The translations under genes and the position numbers were made by a program. Positions 5,059-10,357 of a stretch of DNA of 48,032 nucleotides are shown here, in pieces. Under the pieces are notes generated by a model, which made no database searches, had not been told where the DNA came from, and saw nothing but the letters and a program-made list of their open reading frames with translations. Each line of letters begins with the position of its first letter. Position 1 is the first letter of the stretch. The stretch is from the IMG/VR virus record IMGVR_UViG_3300027759_000131, positions 1 to 48,032 of that record, one strand, 5' to 3'. Source of the stretch: a virus.

Positions 5059-5144
5059 GGAGTAGAAGCATCAATGGTGATGCAGTGGACTGTAAATCCG
5101 CCGTCGTAATGGCACGCCTGGTTCGATCCCAGGATACTCCACCA
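5059..5144 (+). tRNA. tRNA-Tyr(GTA)
   Basis: Acceptor GGAGTA/TACTCC, anticodon loop CTGTAAA in GTGGA/TCCGC, long variable arm as in bacterial Tyr tRNAs, encoded ACCA. Confidence 0.9.
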
Positions 5145-5159
5145 AATAAAGGAAAGTAT

Positions 5160-5798
5160 ATGAAGTATACTATAATTGAAGATTGCAGTCCATTTTATGT
5201 AAGATTTGCATGGAACGGTATTGAAGACATAATTGCGCTTGTAGCAAGTTTGAGTACTATTGATACAAGTATACGATTTTCAAATAGTACATACACCCAT
5301 TACGATTTTAATGCCGATAAAGCTAATCAAATTATAAACAATTTACCAATGAAATCAGACTTTGATTTTATGATGAATAGAGTAGGGTTGTTTGTCACTA
5401 CACCCGGTTCAAAATCAAGTACTCACAAAGATGCAACAGATCATCGATTCAGTATCAATTTGCCTATTGAAATATTAGACAATAATTGTGTTACTAGTTG
5501 GTATAATGATGAAGAAATTAACGAGTTTAAACTGTCAGACTCTCACCGTGGGTACAGCCGAGTGTTAAAAAGTATAGATTTAACATCTAAAGTACCATCT
5601 AAAACAATGATTGCTCGTCCAAACGAGTGCATATTGTTTAACACTGATGTATTCCATAACTGGGATAACACACAGTCAATTAATCAAAGAATTGTTTTAA
5701 CTCTCCGGGTTAATAATCCCGGCAAAATGTATTTTGATGATGCAAAAAAAATATTATTTGGAAATGTGGCAGAGTCCGGCTTATTGCAACAGTCTTGA
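5160..5798 (+). CDS. 2OG-Fe(II) oxygenase-like protein overlapping tRNA-Ser
   Basis: The ATG at 5160 follows AAAGGAAAG; a longer in-frame reading would run through two tRNAs and is not used. The 212-residue product has a double-stranded beta-helix iron-binding pattern: STHKDATDHRFSINLP supplies HxD (and a following R), DVFHNWDN the distal His, and QRIVLTLR a C-terminal Arg suited to 2-oxoglutarate. The closest style is the aspartyl/asparaginyl hydroxylase group. Its last 39 nt overlap tRNA-Ser(TGA), and its TGA stop codon (5796-5798) is the tRNA anticodon itself. Substrate unknown. Confidence 0.7.
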   Translation: MKYTIIEDCSPFYVRFAWNGIEDIIALVASLSTIDTSIRFSNSTYTHYDFNADKANQIINNLPMKSDFDFMMNRVGLFVTTPGSKSSTHKDATDHRFSINLPIEILDNNCVTSWYNDEEINEFKLSDSHRGYSRVLKSIDLTSKVPSKTMIARPNECILFNTDVFHNWDNTQSINQRIVLTLRVNNPGKMYFDDAKKILFGNVAESGLLQQS

Positions 5799-5849
5799 AA
5801 ACTGTCGATCAGAAATGGTCCGTGAGTTCGAATCTCACCGTTTCCGCCA
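5760..5849 (+). tRNA. tRNA-Ser(TGA)
   Basis: Acceptor GGAAATG/CGTTTCC, discriminator G, encoded CCA; anticodon loop CTTGAAA in ACAGT/ACTGT; long variable arm CGATCAGAAATGGTC. The 5' half overlaps the end of the preceding coding region. Confidence 0.92.
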
Positions 5850-5974
5850 AGTTATACTTGCTGAGTAGCTACACTGGAACACCGAAATACTTGTCAATGT
5901 CGACTATGTACAAGGACCGGCCAGGAAGAGTTGGGCTACCGTGAATTCAAGCGTCACAGCGAGTACCTTTTAAT
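5850..5974 (+). ncRNA. Structured RNA between tRNA-Ser and tRNA-Trp
   Basis: The outer helix TACTTGCTG (5855-5863) pairs with CAGCGAGTA (5957-5965, one G.U). Next comes GTAGC/GCTAC (5865-5869/5935-5939) and an internal CTTGT/ACAAG hairpin. No ORF. It fills the inter-tRNA gap. Confidence 0.55.
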
Positions 5975-6048
5975 GTATCCCTAATGTAATGGCAGCATGA
6001 CAGTCTCCAAAACTGTTCGTCGGAGTTCGAGTCTCTGGGGGTACGCCA
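5975..6048 (+). tRNA. tRNA-Trp(CCA)
   Basis: Acceptor GTATCCC/GGGGTAC, discriminator G, encoded CCA; anticodon loop CTCCAAA in ACAGT/ACTGT. Confidence 0.92.
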
Positions 6049-6052
6049 AGTT

Positions 6053-6127
6053 GGTCTCATAGTATATCGGTTAGTATAATGGCCTGTCACGCCGTAGGGA
6101 CGAGTTCGATTCTCGTTGAGACCGCCA
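6053..6127 (+). tRNA. tRNA-Asp(GTC)
   Basis: Acceptor GGTCTCA/TGAGACC, discriminator G, encoded CCA; anticodon loop CTGTCAC in ATGGC/GCCGT. A canonical Asp tRNA, unlike the odd one at 30-104. Confidence 0.92.
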
Positions 6128-6144
6128 AGTAATTAAAATAGTTG

Positions 6145-6173
6145 TTGACAACAGCGTATATAGAGAGTATAAT
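6145..6173 (+). promoter_or_regulatory. Sigma70 promoter placed for a leaderless transcript
   Basis: TTGACA (6145-6150), 17-bp spacer, TATAAT (6168-6173). The ATG of the next gene starts only 7 nt after the -10 box, at the expected transcription start. Confidence 0.88.
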
Positions 6174-6179
6174 AACAGC

Positions 6180-6410
6180 ATGTATAAAGTTATATGTAAT
6201 GACAAAGAAGTAGAAAGATTTATCACCCTAAACGAAGCAATGTTGTTTGCTAAGTTGTTAGGCACTTTTGTAACTATCAAAGGTCCTGATCTCGAAGTAG
6301 TTGGCCGATTCGGAGTTGACTCTGTAGTAGATGGTAAGTGTCCAGACGGAGTTGCTTATGATTGGAATAAAGCTAGCCGAATTGGTCGTGTAAAACGAGA
6401 ACGAGTTTAA
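6180..6410 (+). CDS. Small phage protein, 76 aa, unknown, probably leaderless
   Basis: The protein begins MYKVICNDKEVERFITL and ends in a basic tail (RIGRVKRERV). The strand-helix-strand pattern suggests a small alpha/beta fold; no family recognised. The start codon coincides with the predicted +1 of a consensus promoter, so there is no room for a Shine-Dalgarno. The same -10 to ATG spacing occurs at the lipoprotein gene at 47230. Confidence 0.65.
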   Translation: MYKVICNDKEVERFITLNEAMLFAKLLGTFVTIKGPDLEVVGRFGVDSVVDGKCPDGVAYDWNKASRIGRVKRERV

Positions 6411-6414
6411 AATT

Positions 6415-6499
6415 GCGACTGTGGTGAAATAGGTAGACACAAGAGACTTAAAATCTCTCGCTGAAGGGCGTGCCGGTTCGATTCCGGCCAGTCGCACCA
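6415..6499 (+). tRNA. tRNA-Leu(TAA)
   Basis: Class II: acceptor GCGACTG/CAGTCGC, anticodon loop CTTAAAA in AGAGA/TCTCT, variable arm CGCTGAAGGGCGT, encoded ACCA. Confidence 0.93.
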
Positions 6500-6506
6500 A
6501 GTATTA

Positions 6507-6594
6507 GGAGAGTTGGCCGAGTGGTTAAGGCAACGGTTTGCTAAACCGTCGTCCCGAAAGGGGCGCATAGGTTCGAATCCTATACTCTCCGCCA
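6507..6594 (+). tRNA. tRNA-Ser(GCT)
   Basis: Class II: acceptor GGAGAGT/ACTCTCC, anticodon loop TTGCTAA in ACGGT/ACCGT, variable arm CGTCCCGAAAGGGGCGC, discriminator G, encoded CCA. Confidence 0.93.
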
Positions 6595-6614
6595 TTAATT
6601 ATAAAAGGAAAAAT

Positions 6615-6854
6615 ATGGCCAAGCCAAATAAAACATTTAAATTGAGCAAGACATCAAAACGTATGATTGCGTTAATGAAAGGCTGTACAGCCGAACAACG
6701 TAATCAATTTAAACGTATGATGATTGATGCTCAAGTATGCAGTGAAATTGTTGTTAAGAGTGCTCCACGTGATAAAAATGCACCACGTGGTGCACCTGGT
6801 GTTGCCGGTACTACTGGCAGTCACGCTTATACAACAACTGCAACAGTAGAATAA
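6615..6854 (+). CDS. Small basic protein, 79 aa, unknown
   Basis: The ATG at 6615 follows AAAAGGAAAA; upstream in-frame reading would enter tRNA-Ser. The N-terminal half is lysine/methionine-rich and helical (KLSKTSKRMIALMKGCTAEQ), the C-terminal tail is Gly/Ala/Thr-rich and probably disordered. A nucleic-acid-binding role is possible but not shown by any motif. Confidence 0.65.
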   Translation: MAKPNKTFKLSKTSKRMIALMKGCTAEQRNQFKRMMIDAQVCSEIVVKSAPRDKNAPRGAPGVAGTTGSHAYTTTATVE

Positions 6855-6861
6855 GAATTAT

Positions 6862-6937
6862 TCCGCCTTAGCTCAGTTGGTAGAGTAGATGACTGTTAAT
6901 CATTTGGTCCCTGGTTCGAGCCCAGGAGGTGGAGCCA
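6862..6937 (+). tRNA. tRNA-Asn(GTT), second copy
   Basis: Acceptor TCCGCCT/AGGTGGA, discriminator G, encoded CCA; D-arm GCTC/GAGT; anticodon loop CTGTTAA in GATGA/TCATT. Confidence 0.93.
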
Positions 6938-6954
6938 AGAAATAAGTAGTATAT

Positions 6955-7030
6955 GGGGGTGTAGCTCAGTTGGGAGAGCGTATGCTTTGCAAGCATAATG
7001 TCGTCGGTTCGATCCCGTCCACCTCCACCA
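6955..7030 (+). tRNA. tRNA-Ala(TGC), second copy
   Basis: Acceptor GGGGGTG/CACCTCC, discriminator A, encoded CCA; anticodon loop TTTGCAA in TATGC/GCATA. Confidence 0.93.
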
Positions 7031-7047
7031 AGTTATAGGAGTTTATT

Positions 7048-7209
7048 ATGGCAGGTAAAGGAAGTAAGCCTAGGCCTTTTAATGTGCCTAAGGAAGAGTT
7101 TGATAAATCGTTTGAAAATATTTTTGGTAAGTATGTTCCGCCTTATTTGCGAAACCGTACAGAAAACAATAGAGAAAAATCAACCGACACCAAACACAAC
7201 GATAAGTAA
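7048..7209 (+). CDS. Small charged protein, 53 aa, unknown
   Basis: The ATG follows TAGGAG at good spacing. The 53-residue product starts MAGKGSKPRPFNVPKEEFDK and ends in a hydrophilic, probably disordered tail. No family recognised. It sits between tRNA-Ala and tRNA-Thr. Confidence 0.6.
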   Translation: MAGKGSKPRPFNVPKEEFDKSFENIFGKYVPPYLRNRTENNREKSTDTKHNDK

Positions 7210-7214
7210 CACAT

Positions 7215-7290
7215 GCCGGTTTAGCTCATTTGGTAGAGCGCCGCTCTTGTAAGGCGGATGTGGTCAGTTCGATTCCGACAACCGGCACCA
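7215..7290 (+). tRNA. tRNA-Thr(TGT)
   Basis: Acceptor GCCGGTT/AACCGGC, discriminator A, encoded CCA; anticodon loop CTTGTAA in CCGCT/GGCGG. Confidence 0.93.
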
Positions 7291-7496
7291 GGTAACCCGT
7301 GATCCCGTACACGTAATAAACGGGGGTGAGGCAATCACCACAGAGAGTGCTAGGTATTCAATGCTATGACCATCCGTCTCCGTTTAGGAGTAGCGGGAAC
7401 GCATTGGGTCAGGACTAACAACCTGCCCAGAAGAAGAAAATGTTACGGACAGAGTAACCGCTCAGTCTAGGGCGCATGTGGTGTGCGTAGCTAGAC
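7291..7496 (+). ncRNA. Multi-hairpin RNA after tRNA-Thr
   Basis: A non-coding stretch of about 200 nt with many clean hairpins: CCGT/ACGG, GGTGA/TCACC, CTCC/GGAG, GGG-CAGG/CCTG-CCC, GTTAC/GTAAC and GTCTAG/CTAGAC with an inner CGCA/TGCG. No ORF. It continues directly into the long helix at 7497-7603, so the two may form one large RNA. Confidence 0.55.
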
Positions 7497-7603
7497 ACTT
7501 TATTAAAACAAATTTAAATCCGTAAAAAGATCAGGTTTGGTATCCCAGGAGCTCTTTGACATAGTCATAACTCTTTATACACCTTAGTTTGTTTTAATAA
7601 AGT
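7497..7603 (+). ncRNA. RNA closed by a perfect 16-bp helix
   Basis: Bases 7497-7512 pair perfectly with 7588-7603. The enclosed 75 nt contain AGCTCTTTGACA (7550-7561), which resembles an rrn boxA core, and no ORF. Together with the hairpins before it and a small TAGTAA/TTACTA-closed stem after it (7628-7684), it fills the 400-nt gap before tRNA-Gly. Confidence 0.55.
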
Positions 7604-7627
7604 ACATTTAACCGATCTATAAGATAG

Positions 7628-7684
7628 GTAGTAAGGACAGGGCACCGGGTGAAACATCCAAAAGCCATAGATGTGCTTTACTAA
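7628..7684 (+). ncRNA. Small closed stem-loop RNA before tRNA-Gly
   Basis: TAGTAA (7628-) pairs with TTACTA at 7684, enclosing GCAC/GTGC and a tight GGGTG-AAA-CATCC hairpin. No coding potential; function unknown. Confidence 0.4.
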
Positions 7685-7689
7685 AATTT

Positions 7690-7763
7690 GCGGGACTAGT
7701 TTAATGGTAAAACAGCAGATTTCCAATCTTCGGTTAGGAGTTCGATTCTCCTGTCCCGCTCCA
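7690..7763 (+). tRNA. tRNA-Gly(TCC)
   Basis: Acceptor GCGGGAC/GTCCCGC, discriminator T, encoded CCA; anticodon loop TTTCCAA, with one C.U mismatch in the anticodon stem. Confidence 0.88.
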
Positions 7764-7783
7764 GAATTTAAAAAGGTCAATAT

Positions 7784-8389
7784 ATGATTTGGTTCGAACC
7801 TCCTTCGCAAATGATAGGATGGGGTTATACAGCACCAAAAGTGCTAGATAACACTATGATTGATTTTGTAACAAGTTATGCCGACGAACATGATTCGTTA
7901 TTTCAATCAGGTGAAATATGGGATAAGGGGAATGAACCAGACAATAATATAGAGAAAAGTTATAGACGAAGTAATATCATGTTCTTAACAGATATGGATT
8001 ATTTTAGAAATTTATACAATCATATTATTGAAACAGTATTAAACGTTAACAATACTCACTTTAAGTATGCGTTAAACTATTTAGAACCCCTACAATATTC
8101 AGTGTATGAATCAGCTAATCTAGGCTATTATGATATTCATACTGATAGTTATTTGCGTAATACTAGCGGGTTTATTAGAAAAGTTTCTTTTAGCATTTTA
8201 TTGGACGATCCGGCAGATTTTGAGGGTGGGGACTTTTTAGTACACGCAACTCAAGAACCTGTAAAAATAGAAATACAAAAGGGAGATATATTTTTATTTC
8301 CATCTTTTGTTCCGCATAGCGTTACACCAGTAACAAAAGGTGTAAGAAGAGCATTAGTAGGTTGGGTTTGCGGACCTAACTTTGTGTAA
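7784..8389 (+). CDS. 2OG-Fe(II) oxygenase, prolyl-4-hydroxylase (PKHD-type) fold
   Basis: The 201-residue protein carries the full signature in its second half: YDIHTDSY (HxD), SFSILLDDPADFEGGDF (typical strand and EGG turn), FPSFVPHSVTPVTKG (distal His) and VRRALVGWV (2OG-binding Arg). This closely follows PiuC/P4H-type hydroxylases, which use 2-oxoglutarate and oxygen to hydroxylate peptide or other substrates. Shine-Dalgarno AAAAGG. It lies between tRNA-Gly and tRNA-Pro, separate from the late oxygenase cluster. Confidence 0.88.
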   Translation: MIWFEPPSQMIGWGYTAPKVLDNTMIDFVTSYADEHDSLFQSGEIWDKGNEPDNNIEKSYRRSNIMFLTDMDYFRNLYNHIIETVLNVNNTHFKYALNYLEPLQYSVYESANLGYYDIHTDSYLRNTSGFIRKVSFSILLDDPADFEGGDFLVHATQEPVKIEIQKGDIFLFPSFVPHSVTPVTKGVRRALVGWVCGPNFV

Positions 8390-8398
8390 AGAATAATT

Positions 8399-8475
8399 CG
8401 GAGTGTAGCGCAGTCTGGTAGCGCACCTGGTTTGGGACCAGGGGGTCCAAGGTTCGAATCCTTGTACTCCGACCA
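8399..8475 (+). tRNA. tRNA-Pro(TGG)
   Basis: Acceptor CGGAGTG/TACTCCG, encoded ACCA; D-arm GCGC/GCGC; anticodon loop TTTGGGA in CCTGG/CCAGG. Confidence 0.92.
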
Positions 8476-8490
8476 TTTTAAGGAAACTGT

Positions 8491-9057
8491 ATGAATACAG
8501 TAGTTGATCAAAATGATTTATGCCGTACTTATAATTTCAACGGACTAATAACCCCGGCTGATAAAGTGCTGGCTATAAGCACTATTGATAGTATAATTGA
8601 TTCTGGCAATTATTTTAAAAACAGTCCCCCATATCAAACACAAGAAAATTTATTTGCTAGACCTGAACCTATTTGGTTAAAATATAGAATGACATTTTTA
8701 ACCAGTGTGTTTTTATATCTAGGGCACGAAGCTCGTGTAGCCAACATGATGGCATGGAGTTTTAAAACTAATCTGAGTACTGTAGAAGATCGTGATAGCT
8801 ATTGGCATCACCATAACAAGCACAGTGGACAAAGTCTTAGCGGTATCATGTACTTACATATACCCGACGATGTACAAGATAGAGATACATGCGGCACTGA
8901 GATGGCACCTAATGGTCCAGAAAGCGATGGCAAGTTTTTTATTCGCCCAAGTTATTATACTTGGATGATTTATCCGGGTGCGGTTTGGCATAGGCCGGGC
9001 ATTGTACAAAGTGATCAATATCGCTATATACTTGCCGCAGATGTAGATATACAATAA
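8491..9057 (+). CDS. Putative 2OG-Fe(II) oxygenase (2OG-FeII_Oxy_5-like)
   Basis: The 188-residue protein has YWHHHNKHSGQSLSGIMYLHIP, which fits the W-x-H-x-H...LSG-x-x-Y pattern of this group, then MIYPGAVWHRPG supplying a distal His, and YRYILAAD as candidate 2OG-binding strand. The HxH in place of HxD is also seen in relatives of this subfamily, so activity is plausible. Shine-Dalgarno AAGGAA. It lies between tRNA-Pro and the initiator-like tRNA. Confidence 0.7.
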   Translation: MNTVVDQNDLCRTYNFNGLITPADKVLAISTIDSIIDSGNYFKNSPPYQTQENLFARPEPIWLKYRMTFLTSVFLYLGHEARVANMMAWSFKTNLSTVEDRDSYWHHHNKHSGQSLSGIMYLHIPDDVQDRDTCGTEMAPNGPESDGKFFIRPSYYTWMIYPGAVWHRPGIVQSDQYRYILAADVDIQ

Positions 9058-9064
9058 TGAATGA

Positions 9065-9139
9065 CGCGGGGTAGAGAAGTGGCAACTCACGAGTCTCATA
9101 AGCTCGAGATCGGCGGTTCGAATCCGTCCCCCGCAACCA
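9065..9139 (+). tRNA. Initiator-like tRNA-fMet(CAT)
   Basis: It starts CGCGGGG and ends CCCCGCAACCA, giving the unpaired C1.A72 end that marks bacterial initiator tRNA for formylation. Anticodon loop CTCATAA. The anticodon stem (CGAGT/GCTCG) lacks the three consecutive G-C pairs typical of initiators, so it is initiator-like with one deviant feature. Confidence 0.85.
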
Positions 9140-9142
9140 ATT

Positions 9143-9217
9143 CTCGCTGTAGTTCAATGGATAGAACAAGGCACTCCTAACGCTTAGATCCAAGTTCGAT
9201 TCTTGGTGGCGGGGCCA
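9143..9217 (+). tRNA. tRNA-Arg(CCT)
   Basis: Acceptor CTCGCTG/TGGCGGG with wobbles, discriminator G, encoded CCA; D-arm GTTC/GAAC; anticodon loop CTCCTAA. The anticodon stem has an A.C mismatch next to the loop. Confidence 0.85.
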
Positions 9218-9218
9218 G

Positions 9219-9247
9219 TTGACAACTATAACTAATAGTGTTATAAT
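9219..9247 (+). promoter_or_regulatory. Sigma70 promoter of the omega-subunit gene
   Basis: TTGACA (9219-9224), 17-bp spacer, TATAAT (9242-9247); it starts 2 nt after the CCA of tRNA-Arg. Confidence 0.9.
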
Positions 9248-9265
9248 TAAATTTTAAGGACTTAT

Positions 9266-9496
9266 ATGCGTAAACTTTCCGATAGTAGAGGCACACTAAT
9301 TGACACAGAACAATGTGTTGAAAATGTAGGAACTAATAGATTTGATTTAGTTTTAATTGCGGCAAGCCGTTCAAGAGAAATCCGTAGACAACATAAAGAA
9401 AGCGAAAAGCGTGAACACATTTTTCCAATCATAACAGCCTTACAAGAAATTCAAGAAGGCAAGATTGGCAAAGAGTACTTGAGTAGAGTACGTTAA
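9266..9496 (+). CDS. rpoZ: RNA polymerase omega subunit homologue
   Basis: The 76-residue protein aligns by eye with bacterial omega: VENVGTNRFDLVLIAASRSREI matches the conserved NRFDLVLVAARRARQ helix region, and ITALQEIQEGKIGKEYL matches IALREIEEGLI. Omega clamps the C-terminus of beta-prime, aids assembly and, in proteobacteria, contributes to the ppGpp site. A phage copy could replace host omega and change the polymerase. It has its own consensus promoter and a TAAGGA site, and is followed by tRNA-Val. It is slightly shorter than host omega and lacks the acidic C-terminal tail. Confident in the family; the effect on transcription is inferred. Confidence 0.9.
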   Translation: MRKLSDSRGTLIDTEQCVENVGTNRFDLVLIAASRSREIRRQHKESEKREHIFPIITALQEIQEGKIGKEYLSRVR

Positions 9497-9503
9497 GAAT
9501 ACT

Positions 9504-9578
9504 GCCTGGTTAGCTCAGGGGTAGAGCAACGCCTTTACACGGCGAAGGTCCGCGGTTCGAAACCGTGACCAGGTACCA
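9504..9578 (+). tRNA. tRNA-Val(TAC)
   Basis: Acceptor GCCTGGT/ACCAGGT, encoded ACCA; D-arm GCTC/GAGC; anticodon loop TTTACAC in ACGCC/GGCGA. Confidence 0.92.
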
Positions 9579-9582
9579 ACAT

Positions 9583-9659
9583 GTGGGTGTGCCGCTGAAT
9601 GGTTAGGCCCCGGATTGCAAATCCGTATTATGCAGGTTCGAATCCTGTCACCCACTCCA
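9583..9659 (+). tRNA. tRNA-Cys(GCA)
   Basis: Acceptor GTGGGTG/CACCCAC, discriminator T, encoded CCA; anticodon loop TTGCAAA in CGGA/TCCG. Last tRNA of the main array. Confidence 0.9.
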
Positions 9660-9664
9660 AACAT

Positions 9665-9717
9665 GTCTTAGTCCATTTTGACTAAGTGGTGGAAATCGAA
9701 CTCTTGAAATCAGTTCG
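9665..9717 (+). ncRNA. Two hairpins preceding RNA element 3
   Basis: CTTAGTC/GACTAAG around CATTTT, then CGAAC/GTTCG around an 11-nt loop. They occupy the same relative position as the kissing hairpins before element 2, although the loop complementarity here is weak (AAAT/ATTT only). Confidence 0.45.
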
Positions 9718-9723
9718 GCCCCA

Positions 9724-9778
9724 TTTAGGATGCTAACAGCAATTCACAATCTTATCCAAGAAGAAAACGCATCCTGTT
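9724..9778 (+). ncRNA. AGGAT/ACAGCAA element 3 (short form)
   Basis: AGGATGC (9727-9733) pairs with GCATCCT (9769-9775); AACAGCAA follows the 5' strand and GTTT the 3' strand. The 35-nt interior holds only a small TCTT/AAGA hairpin. First of four copies in a row upstream of the Ro-like gene. Confidence 0.65.
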
Positions 9779-9805
9779 TATTTTAAGCAGTTTAGCCAAA
9801 ATGTA

Positions 9806-9834
9806 GTGACAAGAAGTACAAAGTATACTATAAT
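9806..9834 (+). promoter_or_regulatory. Sigma70 promoter upstream of elements 4-6 and the Ro-like gene
   Basis: GTGACA (9806-9811, one mismatch), 17-bp spacer, TATAAT (9829-9834). A CAAGCA/TGCTTG hairpin (9845-9860) follows at the expected 5' end of the transcript, just before element 4. Confidence 0.75.
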
Positions 9835-9864
9835 AGATACATAGCAAGCAATAATGCTTGTAAG

Positions 9865-10034
9865 AGTTTTAGGATCGGTACAGCAACATTCATATACTAT
9901 GAATCGTTGGACCCTATGGTAATAACTGGAGTTGAAGGGCTTGCCTGGAGATGTTGAAGGTTATTATTGGAATAGACCAACAAGCACAGAGTGATGGCCT
10001 GTGTAAAATAAAAGCAGTCAACAACGATCCTGTT
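9865..10034 (+). ncRNA. AGGAT/ACAGCAA element 4 (long form)
   Basis: AGGATCG (9871-9877) pairs with CGATCCT (10025-10031), a different sequence from the other copies, so the helix covaries. TACAGCAA follows. The interior forms GTTGG/CCAAC (9906-9910/9977-9981) enclosing GGTAATAAC/GTTATTATT (9918-9926/9960-9968), preceded by ATTCA/TGAAT and followed by CACAG/CTGTG. No ORF. It begins shortly after a sigma70 promoter. Confidence 0.68.
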
Positions 10035-10038
10035 TAGT

Positions 10039-10279
10039 CATAGGATGACTACAGCAATTTAAAACATACTGACCTTAATGCTATAGAAGGTGGTCGCAGG
10101 ACACAGTAGAAATACTGTTCTAGAAATAGACACCGATGGAATAGACGACAGCATGGAAAGACATACTATGTTTCTAACGCAGACACAAGTTTAGATAGTC
10201 AACGTGAATCGTTGATAGGGTCTGGGTGCTATAATTGGCCAGACCAGAATACTAAAAAAATTGGCACACTCATCCTGTT
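10039..10279 (+). ncRNA. AGGAT/ACAGCAA element 5 (longest form)
   Basis: AGGATGA (10042-10048) pairs with TCATCCT (10270-10276); CTACAGCAA follows. It begins 8 nt after element 4 closes. The roughly 220-nt interior has hairpins ACAGTA/TACTGT, CAACG/CGTTG and TCTGG/CCAGA. A competing local hairpin TAGTCAT/ATGACTA uses the 5' strand, so the element could switch. No ORF. Confidence 0.65.
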
Positions 10280-10345
10280 AAAGTTTTAGAATGTTAACAG
10301 CAACTTTAAATTTCAACTATAATCGAAAATAAAATACATTCTGTA
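10278..10345 (+). ncRNA. AGGAT/ACAGCAA element 6 (leader of the Ro-like gene)
   Basis: AGAATGT (10288-10294) pairs with ACATTCT (10336-10342): both strands differ from the consensus AGGAT/ATCCT in a compensating way, which is the best covariation support. AACAGCAA follows the 5' strand. A local helix TTAAAGTT/AACTTTAA (10278-10285/10302-10309) could form a pseudoknot with the closing helix. The 3' strand ends at the Shine-Dalgarno AAAGG of the Ro-like gene, so it could control its translation. Confidence 0.68.
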
Positions 10346-10357
10346 AAGGTAATTAAA

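Noticed and set aside
4977-5159. Long in-frame reading that would extend the oxygenase-like protein upstream by 61 residues.
   Set aside because: It runs through tRNA-Leu(TAG) and tRNA-Tyr; the ATG at 5160 has a proper Shine-Dalgarno and gives a complete domain.
7550-7561. AGCTCTTTGACA as a second boxA, or TTGACA within it as a -35 box.
   Set aside because: No TATAAT-like box lies at 16-18 bp, so it is not a promoter. As boxA it is inside a predicted stem-loop region rather than after a promoter, so I do not list it as a site.
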